Shown: positions 23,782 to 36,159, counted from the first letter of the stretch. The stretch: 59,067 nucleotides of DNA from JACQFK01 sp964604905 (GCA_964604905.1 CAZSCC010000698.1:1-59067), one strand, 5' to 3'. A program made the numbers and translations. Notes: generated from the letters alone by a model not told the origin.

Positions 23782-26621
23782 AGGAGTGGACGCAGGCCGT
23801 CGTGGTGCTCCTGTTCGCGCAGGAGTCGCCTTCGAAGGTCGACTTCGATCGCGACATCCGCCCGATTTTCAAGGAGTCGTGCCTCAAGTGCCACGGCGCC
23901 GAGGTGAAGCCCAAGGGGCAGTTCCGGCTCGATCTCAAGGCGCTCGCCTTCCGCGGCGGCGTCGGAGGGAAGGCGATCGTCTCCGGCGCGTCGAAGGAGA
24001 GCCCCCTTTACAAACTCATCATCGACCCCGACGAGGACGCCCGGATGCCCCAGAAGGCTCCCCGGCTTTCCAAGGAGAAGATCGATCTTGTCCGTCGCTG
24101 GATCGACGAAGGGGCCGCGTGGCCCGAGGACGGTGCGGCGGGCGGGGAAGTCCACTGGTCGCTCCGGCCGCTCGCAAAGCCCGCCGTGCCCAAGGCGGGC
24201 GGCCGCACCCCGATCGATGCCTTTATCCTCGCGAAACTGGCCGAGAAGGGCTTCGCGCCCGCGCCCGCCGCCGATCCCCGGACGCTCCTCCGAAGGGTGA
24301 CGTACGATCTCACCGGCCTCCCGCCCGCCCCCGAGGAGCTGGGCGAGGACTACGAGAAGGCCGTCGACCGCCTGCTCGCCAGCCCCCGCACCGGCGAGCG
24401 CTGGGCGCGTCACTGGCTCGACCTCGTCCACTACGCCGACACCCACGGGCACGATCAGGATCGCCCGCGCCCGAACTCGTGGCCCTACCGCGACTACGTC
24501 GTCCGCTCGTTCAACGAGGACAAGCCGTACGCGCGCTTCGTGGAAGAGCAGCTGGCCGGCGACGTCCTCTATCCGGACGACCCCCAGGCCCTGGTCGCGA
24601 CGGGGTTCATCGCCGCCGGCCCGTGGGACGAGAGCTCCCAGATGCACATCATGGCCGACACCGTCGACAAGAAGATCGCCCAGAACCTCGACCGCGACGA
24701 CATGCTGGCCGCCACGATGTCCACCTTCGCGAGCACGACCGTCCACTGCGCCCGTTGCCACAACCACAAGTTTGATTCCGTGACGCAGGCGGAATACACG
24801 GCGCTCCAGGCCTGCTTCGCCGGCGTCGACCGCGCGAACCGCCCGTTCGACGACGACCCCGCGATCCACCGGCGACGCCAGGAGCTTCTTCGAAAGAAGA
24901 CCGATCTTGCCGTGCGGAAGAAGTCCCTGATGGACTCGCTCCCCGAGCCCGAGATCCGGGTTGAGACGGTCGTCTGGTCCGCCCTCGACCCCGACACGTT
25001 CGTCTCGTCGGCCGGGTCGACGCTCACGAAGCTCGAGGACGGCTCGATCCTCTCCTCCGGCGAGCGTCCTGAGTCGGACACGTATACGATCGCCGCCCGG
25101 GCGCCGTTCCGCGGGATCACCGGGGTTCGCCTCGAAGTCCTCACCGTCGAGGAACTCCCCCGGAAGGGCCCGGGCCGGCAGGACAACGGAAACTTCCACC
25201 TGAGCGAGTTCAAGGTCCTGGCGGACGGGAAGCCCCTGGCGATCCAGGCCGCGACGGCCGACTTCAACCAGGAAGGCTGGACGATCGCCCACGCGATCGA
25301 TGGGAAAGTCCAGACCGCGTGGGGCATCTTCCCCGAGATCGGCAAGCCGCACCAGGCGGTCTTCGAGCTCAAGGCGCGCGCCGACGCGGAGACGCTGACG
25401 TTCATTCTCGAGCAGAAGCACGGCCGCCACCACCTGATCGCACGGCCGCGACTCTCGGTCACCTTGACGCCCCTCTCGACTCTCCCGGGGCCGATCGCGA
25501 AGATCGCGGCCGTCCCACCGGCGGAGCGCACGAAGGTCCAGAAGGCCGACCTCGCGGCCTACCTCTATGGGGTGGAGCTCGACAAGCAGCTCGCGGCGCT
25601 CCCCGCGCCCCGCCTGGTCTACGCCGCGGCGACCGACTTTCCGCCCGTGGCCAAGTTCACCCCCGCCCGCGGGCCGCGCCCGATCTTCCTCCTCCGGCGC
25701 GGCGACGTGACCCTGCCCATCTCCCCCGTCGCCCCCGGGTCGCTCTCCTGCGCAGGGGCGCCGTTCGCGCTCTCCGACCCGGAGGACGAGGGAGCGCGCC
25801 GCGCGGCGCTTGCGAAATGGCTGACCCACTCGAAGAACGCCCTCACGTGGCGCTCGATCGTCAACCGCGTCTGGCACTACCACTTCGGACGGGGGATCGT
25901 CGACACGCCGAACGACTTCGGCCGGATGGGCGGGACGCCGAGCCACCCGGAGCTCCTCGACTGGCTGGCCTCCTGGTTCCTGGAGAACGGCGGCTCGCTC
26001 AAGAAGCTCCACCGGCTGATCCTGACGAGCGACGTCTACCGCCAGTCCTCGCGCCACCATCCCGAGTATGCGAAGATCGACTCCGGGAACCAGACTCTTT
26101 GGAGAATGAACCGCCTGCGCCTCGACGCCGAGCAGGTGCGGGACGGCGTGCTCCTCCTCAGCGGGAAGCTCGACCTCACGATGGGCGGCCCCTCGGTCAA
26201 GCAGTTCCACTTCGAGGACCCGAACCCGGACCGCACTCCGAATGTGGACTACGCCCGCTACGACGTGGACCATCCCGACAACTTCCGTCGGAGCATCTAC
26301 CGCTACCTCTTCCGGACGCTTCCCGATCCCTTCATGGATTCGCTCGACTGCGCCGACGCCTCGCAGCTGACCCCGGCGCGGAACACGTCGATGACGGCAC
26401 TCCAGGCGATGTCGATGATGAACAACCGCTTCATCGTCCGGCAGAGCGAGCACTTGGCCGCGCACGTGGGAGGGCGAGTGGAGGAGCTCTACCGCCGGGC
26501 GCTGCAGCGGGAGCCCTCGGCGGCTGAGGCGAAGGCGCTCGCGGAGTACGCGGCGAAGCACGGGATGGCGAACGCCTGCCGCCTTCTCCTCAACAGCAAC
26601 GAATTCATGTTCCTGGACTGA
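23778..26621 (+). CDS. PSCyt1-DUF1549-DUF1553 cytochrome-like protein
   Basis: 947 residues. After a short hydrophobic start, residues about 20-90 form a Planctomycete cytochrome C domain with haem motif CLKCH (FKESCLKCHGAEVKPKGQFRLD). DUF1549 (PSCyt2) follows at about 135-370, ending near HCARCHNHKFDSVTQAEY, which carries a second CxxCH-like site. A beta-rich insert spans about 395-560. DUF1553 (PSD1) fills about 660-945 (SKNALTWRSIVNRVWHYHFG; TSMTALQAMSMMNNRFIV). Such proteins are a Planctomycetota hallmark, exported, and paired with DUF1501 proteins as here. Their reaction is not established; a redox step on sugars or other organics is often proposed. Confidence 0.9.
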   Translation: MKEWTQAVVVLLFAQESPSKVDFDRDIRPIFKESCLKCHGAEVKPKGQFRLDLKALAFRGGVGGKAIVSGASKESPLYKLIIDPDEDARMPQKAPRLSKEKIDLVRRWIDEGAAWPEDGAAGGEVHWSLRPLAKPAVPKAGGRTPIDAFILAKLAEKGFAPAPAADPRTLLRRVTYDLTGLPPAPEELGEDYEKAVDRLLASPRTGERWARHWLDLVHYADTHGHDQDRPRPNSWPYRDYVVRSFNEDKPYARFVEEQLAGDVLYPDDPQALVATGFIAAGPWDESSQMHIMADTVDKKIAQNLDRDDMLAATMSTFASTTVHCARCHNHKFDSVTQAEYTALQACFAGVDRANRPFDDDPAIHRRRQELLRKKTDLAVRKKSLMDSLPEPEIRVETVVWSALDPDTFVSSAGSTLTKLEDGSILSSGERPESDTYTIAARAPFRGITGVRLEVLTVEELPRKGPGRQDNGNFHLSEFKVLADGKPLAIQAATADFNQEGWTIAHAIDGKVQTAWGIFPEIGKPHQAVFELKARADAETLTFILEQKHGRHHLIARPRLSVTLTPLSTLPGPIAKIAAVPPAERTKVQKADLAAYLYGVELDKQLAALPAPRLVYAAATDFPPVAKFTPARGPRPIFLLRRGDVTLPISPVAPGSLSCAGAPFALSDPEDEGARRAALAKWLTHSKNALTWRSIVNRVWHYHFGRGIVDTPNDFGRMGGTPSHPELLDWLASWFLENGGSLKKLHRLILTSDVYRQSSRHHPEYAKIDSGNQTLWRMNRLRLDAEQVRDGVLLLSGKLDLTMGGPSVKQFHFEDPNPDRTPNVDYARYDVDHPDNFRRSIYRYLFRTLPDPFMDSLDCADASQLTPARNTSMTALQAMSMMNNRFIVRQSEHLAAHVGGRVEELYRRALQREPSAAEAKALAEYAAKHGMANACRLLLNSNEFMFLD

Positions 26622-26625
26622 CCGC

Positions 26626-28014
26626 ATGGACCGACGCGACTTCCTCTTTCGAGCGGCGAGCGGCCTGGGCGGACTCGCCCTCGCGCAGCTCCTCCACGGG
26701 CAGGAGCTCAGGGGCGGGCCCCACCACCCGCCCAAGGCGAAGCGGATCGTCCACCTCTTCATGAACGGCGGCGCGAGCCCGATGGACACCTTCGACTACA
26801 AGCCCGAGCTCGCGAAGCGGCACGGGCAGAAGTTCGACCCGGGCGGCGGCGTCCGGGTGGAGGCCTCGACCAGCACGCCGGGCGCGGTCCTGAAGAGCCC
26901 CTACGAGTGGAAGCAGCACGGGCAGTGCGGCCGATGGGTCTCGAGCGTCTTCCCCCACCTGGCGGGCTGCGTGGACGACCTGGCGTTCATCCTCTCGATG
27001 GCCTCGAAGACCAACGTCCACGGCCCGGGCGTCTACATGCAGAACACGGGATTCGTCCTGCCGGGATTCCCATCGATGGGCGCGTGGGTCTCGTACGCGC
27101 TGGGCCGCCTGAGCGACAACCTTCCCGCCTTCGTGGTGATCCCCGACTCGCGCGGGCTGCCCTACAACTCCAAGAGCAGCTTCTCCTCGGGCTTCCTCCC
27201 CGTGGCCCATCAGGGGACGATCCTGCGCCCCACGTCGCCCGAGCCGATCGCCGACCTCTTTCCGCCGAGGTCCGCGGCGCACGTCACCCAGGAGAGCGAG
27301 GCGGAGGGGCTGGCGCTCCTGGGCCGGATGAACCGCGACCACCTGGCGGAGCGCCCGGGCGATTCGCGCCTGGAGAGCCGCCTGGCCTCCTACGAGCTCG
27401 CCGCGCGGATGCAGCTCTCCGCTCCCGACGTGCTCGACCTCTCCAAGGAGTCCCCGGAGACGCGGAAGATCTACGGCCTGGACGAGAAGCCCACGGCCGA
27501 CTTCGGCCTGGGCTGCCTCACCGCGCGGCGGCTCCTCGAGCGCGGCGTGCGTTTCGTGCAGCTCTGGAGCGGCACGGCGGGCGCGACGGGCAACTGGGAC
27601 AATCACAGCGACATCTCGAAGGAGCTGACGTTCATCGCGACGAGCGTCGACCGTCCGATCGCGGGGCTCCTGACGGATCTGAAGCAGCGGGGGATGCTGG
27701 AGGACACGCTGGTCGTCTGGACGACCGAGTTCGGCCGGATGCCCTTCAGCCAGGGGAGCGTGGGGCGTGACCACAACGGCGGCTCGTTCGTCACCTGGCT
27801 CGCGGGCGCCGGGGTGAAGCCCGGGATCGCGTACGGCGAGAGCGACGAGTGGGGCTGGAAGGCCGCGAAGGACCCGGTCTACTGCTACGACCTGCACGCC
27901 ACGATCCTGCACCTGCTCGGGATCGACCACGAGAAGCTGACCTTCCGCCACAACGGGAGCGATCGCCGGCTGACGGACGTGCACGGGCACGTCATCCAGG
28001 AGCTGCTCGCTTAA
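26626..28014 (+). CDS. DUF1501 protein, Tat-exported
   Basis: 462 residues starting 4 nt after the DUF1553 gene. The N-terminus MDRRDFLFRAASGLGGLALA is a Tat-type leader. The body shows the DUF1501 pattern related to sulfatase/alkaline phosphatase folds: IVHLFMNGGASPMDTFDYKP, LTARRLLERGVRFVQLWSG, VVWTTEFGRMPFSQ and GRDHNGGSFVTWLAGAGVKPG. It is the normal partner of PSCyt1/DUF1549/DUF1553 proteins. The stop overlaps that of truD on the other strand by four bases (TTAA, 28011-28014). Confidence 0.9.
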   Translation: MDRRDFLFRAASGLGGLALAQLLHGQELRGGPHHPPKAKRIVHLFMNGGASPMDTFDYKPELAKRHGQKFDPGGGVRVEASTSTPGAVLKSPYEWKQHGQCGRWVSSVFPHLAGCVDDLAFILSMASKTNVHGPGVYMQNTGFVLPGFPSMGAWVSYALGRLSDNLPAFVVIPDSRGLPYNSKSSFSSGFLPVAHQGTILRPTSPEPIADLFPPRSAAHVTQESEAEGLALLGRMNRDHLAERPGDSRLESRLASYELAARMQLSAPDVLDLSKESPETRKIYGLDEKPTADFGLGCLTARRLLERGVRFVQLWSGTAGATGNWDNHSDISKELTFIATSVDRPIAGLLTDLKQRGMLEDTLVVWTTEFGRMPFSQGSVGRDHNGGSFVTWLAGAGVKPGIAYGESDEWGWKAAKDPVYCYDLHATILHLLGIDHEKLTFRHNGSDRRLTDVHGHVIQELLA

Positions 28015-29177
28015 TCGGACTCCTCCTCCTCGGGCGGCAGCGGCTCGTGGAAGAGCCGCTTGACGAGGACCGTCGCGTAGCTTCCCTTGGGGAGCTCGAA
28101 CGAGAGCGTCAGCTTCTTCCGGCCGGGGTTGAGCTCGTCCTCCCCCGGCACGGCCTTGAGTCCCGCCGGCGCCATGATCGCGTCCCGCATCCCCTTCCCG
28201 AAGAAGGTCTGCCGCAGCTTCTTCATCCGGAACATCCGCGGCTCTACCTTCTCGTCGGCCAGGATGGAGGCCATGACGTCGGCGAGCTCCCCCTCGAACT
28301 TCTGAGACGGCGTCACGAGCGGGATCGCCAGCTCGGCCAGTCGGTCGTGGGTCGCCGGGTCGAGCGATCGGTAGAAGACGTGGCGCCCCGCGGCGTACTC
28401 GACTTCGAACACTTCGGGCAGCTTCCGCAGGACCGCCGCCAGCGCCCGGTTCCAGAGGTGGCTCTGGTAGGCGGAGACATAGAGGATCCGCAGGTTCTGG
28501 TCGAGGTGCTCGAACGCGAACCCGTAAGCGCCCGGATGGGCGAGCAGGTATTCGGCCACGGCCCGCTCCACCGAAGAGGGGAGCTCGGCCTTGAGCTTTG
28601 CCCAGTCGCCCCAGCGGTCGCGCATCAGGACCTTGATCTCGCGGTCCCGCTTGCGGTCCTCTCCGGAAGGAGAGGCCAGCGCGAGCTTGAGGGCCTTCTC
28701 GTACTCGCCGCGGACGAGCGCGCGGCCGATGAACTCGCCCTCCGTGCCGCGCAGCGAGCCGAACCGCTGGTCGTCGAAGTAGTTCGGCACCCCGAAGCGC
28801 CGCACGGGGCCGAGGTCGGGGATCTCCGCGAGGTGGCGCACGACGATCTCGAAGCGATTGGCCGCGAAGCTGGCGCGCGTGATCGGGTCGCGCGAGCGGC
28901 CGAGGAATCGGGCGCGGAAGGTCGAGCCCTCGAAGTCGCGCTCGGGCCCGCCCAGGATCGAGATCGCCTGCTCGGTCCGCGCATGCCGGTCCTTGAGCCC
29001 GCCGAACGAGATCTTCGCGCGGGGTAGGTTCCAGTTCCGGGCGAGGGTGTTGACCGCCTCGATCGTCCCGATGTCCCACTTCTCAAGCCGGTAGAGCGAG
29101 AAGGGGCCGGTCTTCGAGACCTCGTAGCGGTCGAGCTCGGTGACGGCGAAATCCTCGGGCCTCTGCTTGATCTTCAT
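28011..29177 (-). CDS. truD: tRNA pseudouridine(13) synthase TruD
   Basis: 388 residues from ATG 29177. Family motifs are clear: KQRPEDFAVTEL at the N-terminus, the catalytic-Asp motif GLKDRHA, and NYFDDQRFGSLRG. LYVSAYQSHLWNRALAAVL is the conserved helix of the TruD fold. TruD converts U13 in certain tRNAs to pseudouridine. No strong ribosome site is seen before ATG 29177; an in-frame ATG at 29198 lies inside the 31-bp hairpin that precedes the gene, so the hairpin may influence its expression. Confidence 0.92.
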   Translation of the reverse strand: MKIKQRPEDFAVTELDRYEVSKTGPFSLYRLEKWDIGTIEAVNTLARNWNLPRAKISFGGLKDRHARTEQAISILGGPERDFEGSTFRARFLGRSRDPITRASFAANRFEIVVRHLAEIPDLGPVRRFGVPNYFDDQRFGSLRGTEGEFIGRALVRGEYEKALKLALASPSGEDRKRDREIKVLMRDRWGDWAKLKAELPSSVERAVAEYLLAHPGAYGFAFEHLDQNLRILYVSAYQSHLWNRALAAVLRKLPEVFEVEYAAGRHVFYRSLDPATHDRLAELAIPLVTPSQKFEGELADVMASILADEKVEPRMFRMKKLRQTFFGKGMRDAIMAPAGLKAVPGEDELNPGRKKLTLSFELPKGSYATVLVKRLFHEPLPPEEEESD

Positions 29178-29185
29178 GGGGAAGT

Positions 29186-29251
29186 GATCACCCGGCATCC
29201 CGGCCGCCCGGTTATCCCGTGATAACCGGGCGGCCGGGATGCCGGGTCATC
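29186..29251. terminator. Long near-perfect hairpin between zincin gene and truD
   Basis: Two 31-nt arms (29186-29216 and 29221-29251) pair at 30 positions around the 4-nt loop CCGT. The core includes CCCGGCATCCCGG and its complement. It begins 3 nt after the zincin stop and ends 8 nt before the truD ATG, both on the minus strand. There is no following T-run, so it may be a terminator-like structure, an mRNA stabiliser or a REP-type element. Confidence 0.7.
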
Positions 29252-29254
29252 ATC

Positions 29255-29626
29255 TCATCCGATCCCCAGGTCGTCGAGCTGCGCGTCGTCCAGGCCGAAA
29301 TAGTGGCCGATCTCGTGGAGGACCGTCTCCTGGATGCACTGCAGCATCTCGGGCCGCGTCTTGCAGTCCCGCTCGATCGAGCGCTTGAAGATGGTGATCC
29401 TGTCGGGGAGCCGCAGGTTGTAGTCCGGCCCGCGGTCCCCGTAAGGGGTTCCTTCATAGAGGCCGTACAGCGACGGCAGGCGGTCGTTCGACCCCTTCTG
29501 TCCCGACTGCCGTCGGTTGGGCGACTCGGCCACGCGGAACTCGACGTTCTCGATCTTCCTCCGGAACATCTCCGGCAGCGCGGCCACCGCCTCCACCACC
29601 ACCTTCTCGAACTCGCGGCGGGTCAT
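29255..29626 (-). CDS. Small zincin-like metallopeptidase (PF06262 type)
   Basis: 123 residues from ATG 29626, with GAGGAG about 8 nt upstream. The C-terminal part reads CIQETVLHEIGHYFGLDDAQLDDLG, with zinc-binding HEIGH, and the middle GPDYNLRLPDRITIFKRSIE. This compact single-domain layout matches minimal zincins of the Zincin_1 family, cytoplasmic proteins of unknown substrate. A promoter with good spacing precedes it (29645-29673). Confidence 0.85.
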   Translation of the reverse strand: MTRREFEKVVVEAVAALPEMFRRKIENVEFRVAESPNRRQSGQKGSNDRLPSLYGLYEGTPYGDRGPDYNLRLPDRITIFKRSIERDCKTRPEMLQCIQETVLHEIGHYFGLDDAQLDDLGIG

Positions 29627-29644
29627 TGCAAACTCCTCATCCCT

Positions 29645-29673
29645 ATGATACTGTCGCCCGTCGGAGCTGTCAG
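29645..29673 (-). promoter_or_regulatory. Sigma-70-type promoter of zincin gene
   Basis: Minus strand: CTGACA (29673 to 29668), 17-nt spacer, TATCAT (29650 to 29645). The predicted transcript has a short leader carrying the GAGGAG ribosome site. Confidence 0.5.
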
Positions 29674-29707
29674 CACTCGGCTGACGGTTGACGGCTGAGC
29701 GCTCGCC

Positions 29708-30874
<1,167 letters not shown>

Positions 30875-30979
30875 GGTCCGTTGATGCTATCGTGTACAGA
30901 TGCTGATCGTCGCCTGCGCAATGCGGACCGGAGCGAACCTTTGGCGCGGAAGTTGCGTTCATACCCGGGGATGCACTCC

Positions 30980-32206
30980 ATGAACCTGCTCCTCGCGTCG
31001 CTTTCGCTTCTCGCTGGCTGCGACAAGCCCGCGCCCCCCGCGGCCGCGGTCCCGGCGGAGCTCCGCCAGGACGCCCCCAAGAAGGGGCCGATCGCCGACT
31101 GGAAGGCCGAGCTCCAGCTCACGTTGGAGCAGAAGGGGGCCGAGTGGGTCTTCGTCCTGCAGGGGACCACCAACGTTCCGAAGAACGTCAGCCTCCGCGC
31201 CCGCATCTATGCGGTCGAACTCGTGAACGATCCCGTCCAGGGCAAGCGCGAGGACGAGGAACCGCTCGTCTGGGAGGACGAGGGCGACCAGCCGGGGTTC
31301 CGGGGGGTCGAGCTTGCGGGGGGGAAGCTGCGCGAGGAGGTCTACCGCTTCACGCGGAAGCCGTGGGCCCTCCGGTACCGCGGACGGATCCTCTACCGCC
31401 CTCGCGACCAGTCCGAGGAGATCCTCAAGAAGTTCGGGGACGACGAGTGGTCGCTGCACGCCGACCTCCGATTCGGCACCGACGCCGACTACGCCGAGGA
31501 GCTCCGGGACCGCCTGAAGGAGACGACCGACGACTTGATGGCGCTCGTGAAGTTCTACTACGAGCTCAAGAAGCAGGTCGAGGCGCACCGGAAGGTGTTC
31601 GACGCCGAGACGTGGAAGAAGTGGAAGAACCTGTGGTACGCCGCGGTCGAGGAGATCAACGACCGCAACAAGCTGCGGTTCAGCCTCTGGGCCGTCTGGA
31701 TGGAGCGCCAGGCCAAGATGAGGATCGGCGGGATGTGCGAACTCCTCCGCCGGACCGTCGTCGCCGCGGGCGACCAGTTCGCCCTCGATAAGCCCGACCT
31801 CACGCGCGTGGGCGAGATGCTGGAGGGCTGGATCCAGTACTGGGAAGAGGCGATCGAGGTGATCGGCATCGACGCCCCGCTCGACCTCGAGATCATCGGC
31901 CCGCTCCTCCACGACTACGAGATAGCCTTCGCGCCCCTGCGCGCCTGGATCGAGACGAGGGAAGGGGAGGACGTGCGCCGCGTCGCCCGGCGCGACTGCC
32001 TGGCCACGCTCTTCAAGTTCCCGCCGCTCCTCCAAAACCGAAAGCGCGCGTATACGTTCGTCAATGAGATCAGCGTGCGATTTACCCGGCTCCTCGAGGC
32101 GTCGGACGCCGCGGCTTCGCCCGAGGCCGCCGGGGCCCTCCGGAAGGCGCTCGGGGAGCACGACGAGGCGCTCCGGGAATTCAAGAAGTTCGCCGGTCTG
32201 AAGTAG
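30980..32206 (+). CDS. Predicted lipoprotein, function unknown
   Basis: 408 residues from ATG 30980 (an in-frame ATG at 30971 is also possible). The start MNLLLASLSLLAGCDKP has a clear lipobox LLAGC, so it should be a lipid-anchored envelope protein. The first 150 residues include beta-rich stretches (WVFVLQGTTNVPKNVSLRAR). The rest is largely alpha-helical and charged, for example LKETTDDLMALVKFYYELKK. I recognise no named domain. It stands alone between gcdH and the aroF-pheA fusion. Confidence 0.65.
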   Translation: MNLLLASLSLLAGCDKPAPPAAAVPAELRQDAPKKGPIADWKAELQLTLEQKGAEWVFVLQGTTNVPKNVSLRARIYAVELVNDPVQGKREDEEPLVWEDEGDQPGFRGVELAGGKLREEVYRFTRKPWALRYRGRILYRPRDQSEEILKKFGDDEWSLHADLRFGTDADYAEELRDRLKETTDDLMALVKFYYELKKQVEAHRKVFDAETWKKWKNLWYAAVEEINDRNKLRFSLWAVWMERQAKMRIGGMCELLRRTVVAAGDQFALDKPDLTRVGEMLEGWIQYWEEAIEVIGIDAPLDLEIIGPLLHDYEIAFAPLRAWIETREGEDVRRVARRDCLATLFKFPPLLQNRKRAYTFVNEISVRFTRLLEASDAAASPEAAGALRKALGEHDEALREFKKFAGLK

Positions 32207-32230
32207 GACCCTCCGGGCCCCTCCCAACCG

Positions 32231-32259
32231 TTGCACTTTCCTTCCGATCCCGCTCTAAT
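32231..32259 (+). promoter_or_regulatory. Sigma-70-type promoter of aroF-pheA fusion gene
   Basis: TTGCAC (32231-32236), 17-nt spacer, TCTAAT (32254-32259). The ATG follows at 32272, giving a leader of about 5 nt. Confidence 0.55.
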
Positions 32260-32271
32260 CTTGAGGCTCTT

Positions 32272-34149
<1,878 letters not shown>

Positions 34150-34154
34150 CTCGA

Positions 34155-34160
34155 TAGAGT
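34155..34160 (+). promoter_or_regulatory. -10 element giving a leaderless start
   Basis: TAGAGT lies 6 nt before the GTG at 34167. No clear -35 was found. Confidence 0.35.
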
Positions 34161-34166
34161 GGCCGA

Positions 34167-34874
34167 GTGAAGAAGCCCTCCCTGGACGCCTCCGAGCGGG
34201 ACGATCCCGTCCGCTTTGCCGTCAACGCCTTCGTCCGGAAGGTGGCCTCCGGCATCCCCGAAGGGGCCCGAGTGCTCGATGCCGGGGCGGGGGAGTGCCT
34301 CTACCGCCCGCTCTTCGACCGCCGGCGATACGTCGCGGTCGACCGCGCGGTAGGAGACGCCGAGTGGGACTACGGGCGGCTCGATGCGATGGCGGACCTG
34401 ACCCGGCTCCCCTTTCCCGACGCGAGTTTCGACTGGGTGCTCTGCACCGAGACTCTGGAGCACCTGTCGCGGCCGCAGGAATCGCTGAACGAGCTCCGTC
34501 GCGTGGTCAAGCTTGGCGGCGGGCTGGCCCTCTCGGTGCCGTTCCTCCAGGGGCTCCACCAGGAGCCGCACGACTACTTCCGCTACACGCCTCACGCGCT
34601 CCGTGCGCTCCTGCTCGAGGCGAGCTTCGGCGAGATCGAGATCGACTCGACCGGAGGATACTTCGCGCTTCTCCGCTATCAGCTGGGGGACTTGCCGGCC
34701 CACCTCCCGCTCGGCGTGAGCGGATCGCCCCGGTCGTGGCTCTCCTGGCCTTTCCGGGCGTGGTTTCGCGCGGCCGCGGCCGTGCTCCGTGTGGCCGCGG
34801 GAGTCCTTTCGCGGAGGGAGCCCGTGGGATCGCGTCCTCTCCAGCTCTTCGTCCGGGCCCGACGAATCGCATGA
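34167..34874 (+). CDS. Class I SAM-dependent methyltransferase (type 11)
   Basis: 235 residues from GTG 34167. SAM motif I is ARVLDAGAGECLYRPLF, motif II YVAVDRAVG, motif III LPFPDASFDWVLCTETLEHL, followed by ELRRVVKLGGGLALSVPFLQ. These are standard methyltransferase type 11 features. The Tyr/His-rich segment HQEPHDYFRYTPHALRALL is common in methyltransferases linked to cell-surface glycan or quinone-like substrates, but the substrate is not identifiable. The C-terminus has a hydrophobic Arg/Ala-rich stretch that may be membrane-associated. Confidence 0.8.
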   Translation: MKKPSLDASERDDPVRFAVNAFVRKVASGIPEGARVLDAGAGECLYRPLFDRRRYVAVDRAVGDAEWDYGRLDAMADLTRLPFPDASFDWVLCTETLEHLSRPQESLNELRRVVKLGGGLALSVPFLQGLHQEPHDYFRYTPHALRALLLEASFGEIEIDSTGGYFALLRYQLGDLPAHLPLGVSGSPRSWLSWPFRAWFRAAAAVLRVAAGVLSRREPVGSRPLQLFVRARRIA

Positions 34875-34899
34875 CAAAGGGGAGGGACGCGGGTATCAT
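34871..34899 (+). promoter_or_regulatory. Sigma-70-type promoter giving a leaderless start
   Basis: ATGACA (34871-34876, overlapping the previous stop), 17-nt spacer, TATCAT (34894-34899), then 6 nt to the GTG at 34906. Transcription should start at the start codon. Confidence 0.55.
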
Positions 34900-34905
34900 G
34901 CGCGC

Positions 34906-36021
34906 GTGAATCCCCCCGTTTCGACGCGGCCCAGCATCCGTCTCCGCGTTCCCGGCGACCGGAAGCACCTCTTCTTCTTCCGGAAGATGGTGGTGAAGCC
35001 GGAGAAGTTCATCGAGGCGGGCGCGATCGTCGACGTCGTCGACCGCAACAGCGTCCGCGTCGGCTGCGGGTTCTACAACCCGAAGTCCGAAGTGGCGGTC
35101 CGCATGCTCGGAGCTTCGGAGGACGACTTCGTCGAGAGGCGCCTCCGGCAGGCGGTCGCATTCCGAGAGTCGCTCAAGATCGACGCCGACGCCTACCGCG
35201 TCTGCCACTCGGAGGGGGACGGGCTCTCGGGCCTCGTCGTCGACCGCTTCGCCGACGTCTATTCCGTTGAGATCTTCTCGCTCGGGATGCTCAAGCAGAT
35301 GGACGTGGTCCGCCGCTACTTCCCGAAGGTCTACGTCCAGGCGGACGAGCGGACCCAGGAGCTCGAGGGTTTCCGCCTGCCGCCTGAAAAGGCCCCCGAG
35401 GGGGTGGTCGTCCGCGAGAACGGCGTGCTCTTCCGCGTGGATTTCGCGCGCGGGCACAAGACCGGCTTCTTCTGCGACCAGCGGGAGAACCGAAAGGCGG
35501 TCGCCGAGATGGCCCGCGGGAAGGACCTGCTCGACCTCTGCTGCTACACCGGCGGGTTCTCGGTAGCGGCGGCGAAGGCGGGGGCGAGCCGGGTGATCGG
35601 GGTCGACATGGACGAGGAGGCGCTCGAGACGGCGCGGCAGAACGCCAAACTCAACCGCGTCAAGATCGACTTTTTCCACCAGGACATCTTCAACTACCTA
35701 AAGCAGACGCACGACCGCTTCGACGTGGTGGTGCTCGATCCGCCCAAGATGACGAGCGACCGGGAGGAGCTGGCGAAGGCGCTGCGGAACTACCACGACA
35801 TGAACCGGCTGGCTTCCCGGGTCGTCCGGCCGGGGGGACTCTTCGTCACCTGCTCCTGCACGGGCCTCGTGAGCGAAAGCGAGTTCCTGCGGACCGTCCA
35901 GCAGGCGAGCGAGCGGGAACTCCGCACGTTCCGGATCACGGGGGCGGGACCGGACCACCCGGTGAGCAACCTCTACCCCGAGGGGCGGTATCTCAAGGTG
36001 GTCTACAGCCTCGTGGTGTGA
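34906..36021 (+). CDS. RlmI-like class I rRNA methyltransferase
   Basis: 371 residues from GTG 34906. An N-terminal PUA-like domain (LRVPGDRKHLFFFRKMV; NSVRVGCGFYNPKSEVAVRM) is followed by a linker domain and a Rossmann methyltransferase. Typical RlmI/RlmK-type motifs are DFARGHKTGFFCDQRENR, LLDLCCYTGGFSVAAA, VIGVDMDEEALETARQN and VVLDPPKM. RlmI methylates a cytosine at C5 in 23S rRNA. Upstream longer frames are possible but the leaderless promoter at 34871-34899 supports this start. Length is close to E. coli RlmI. Confidence 0.85.
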   Translation: MNPPVSTRPSIRLRVPGDRKHLFFFRKMVVKPEKFIEAGAIVDVVDRNSVRVGCGFYNPKSEVAVRMLGASEDDFVERRLRQAVAFRESLKIDADAYRVCHSEGDGLSGLVVDRFADVYSVEIFSLGMLKQMDVVRRYFPKVYVQADERTQELEGFRLPPEKAPEGVVVRENGVLFRVDFARGHKTGFFCDQRENRKAVAEMARGKDLLDLCCYTGGFSVAAAKAGASRVIGVDMDEEALETARQNAKLNRVKIDFFHQDIFNYLKQTHDRFDVVVLDPPKMTSDREELAKALRNYHDMNRLASRVVRPGGLFVTCSCTGLVSESEFLRTVQQASERELRTFRITGAGPDHPVSNLYPEGRYLKVVYSLVV

Positions 36022-36029
36022 TCCGGAAA

Positions 36030-36159
36030 CCCCCCTGTCGGCCGCAGAGTCTCAGAGACGCAGAGCAGACTCTCAATCGAAAGACTTCCCCCCCCTCGCC
36101 TTCGAGGACGGAATTCAATATGGGGTTCTTCTCTGCGTCTCTGCGGCTTGTCAGGGGGG
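36030..36159. repeat. Imperfect inverted repeat between converging genes
   Basis: The left arm (36030-36065) carries CCCCCCTG...GCCGCAGAG and GACGCAGAG; the right arm (36131-36159) is its reverse complement apart from a 7-8 nt duplicated TCTCAGAG insert and a few changes. It sits between the RlmI-like gene (ends 36021) and the minus-strand oxidoreductase gene (ends 36175), like the repeat at 4889-4967. Confidence 0.6.
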
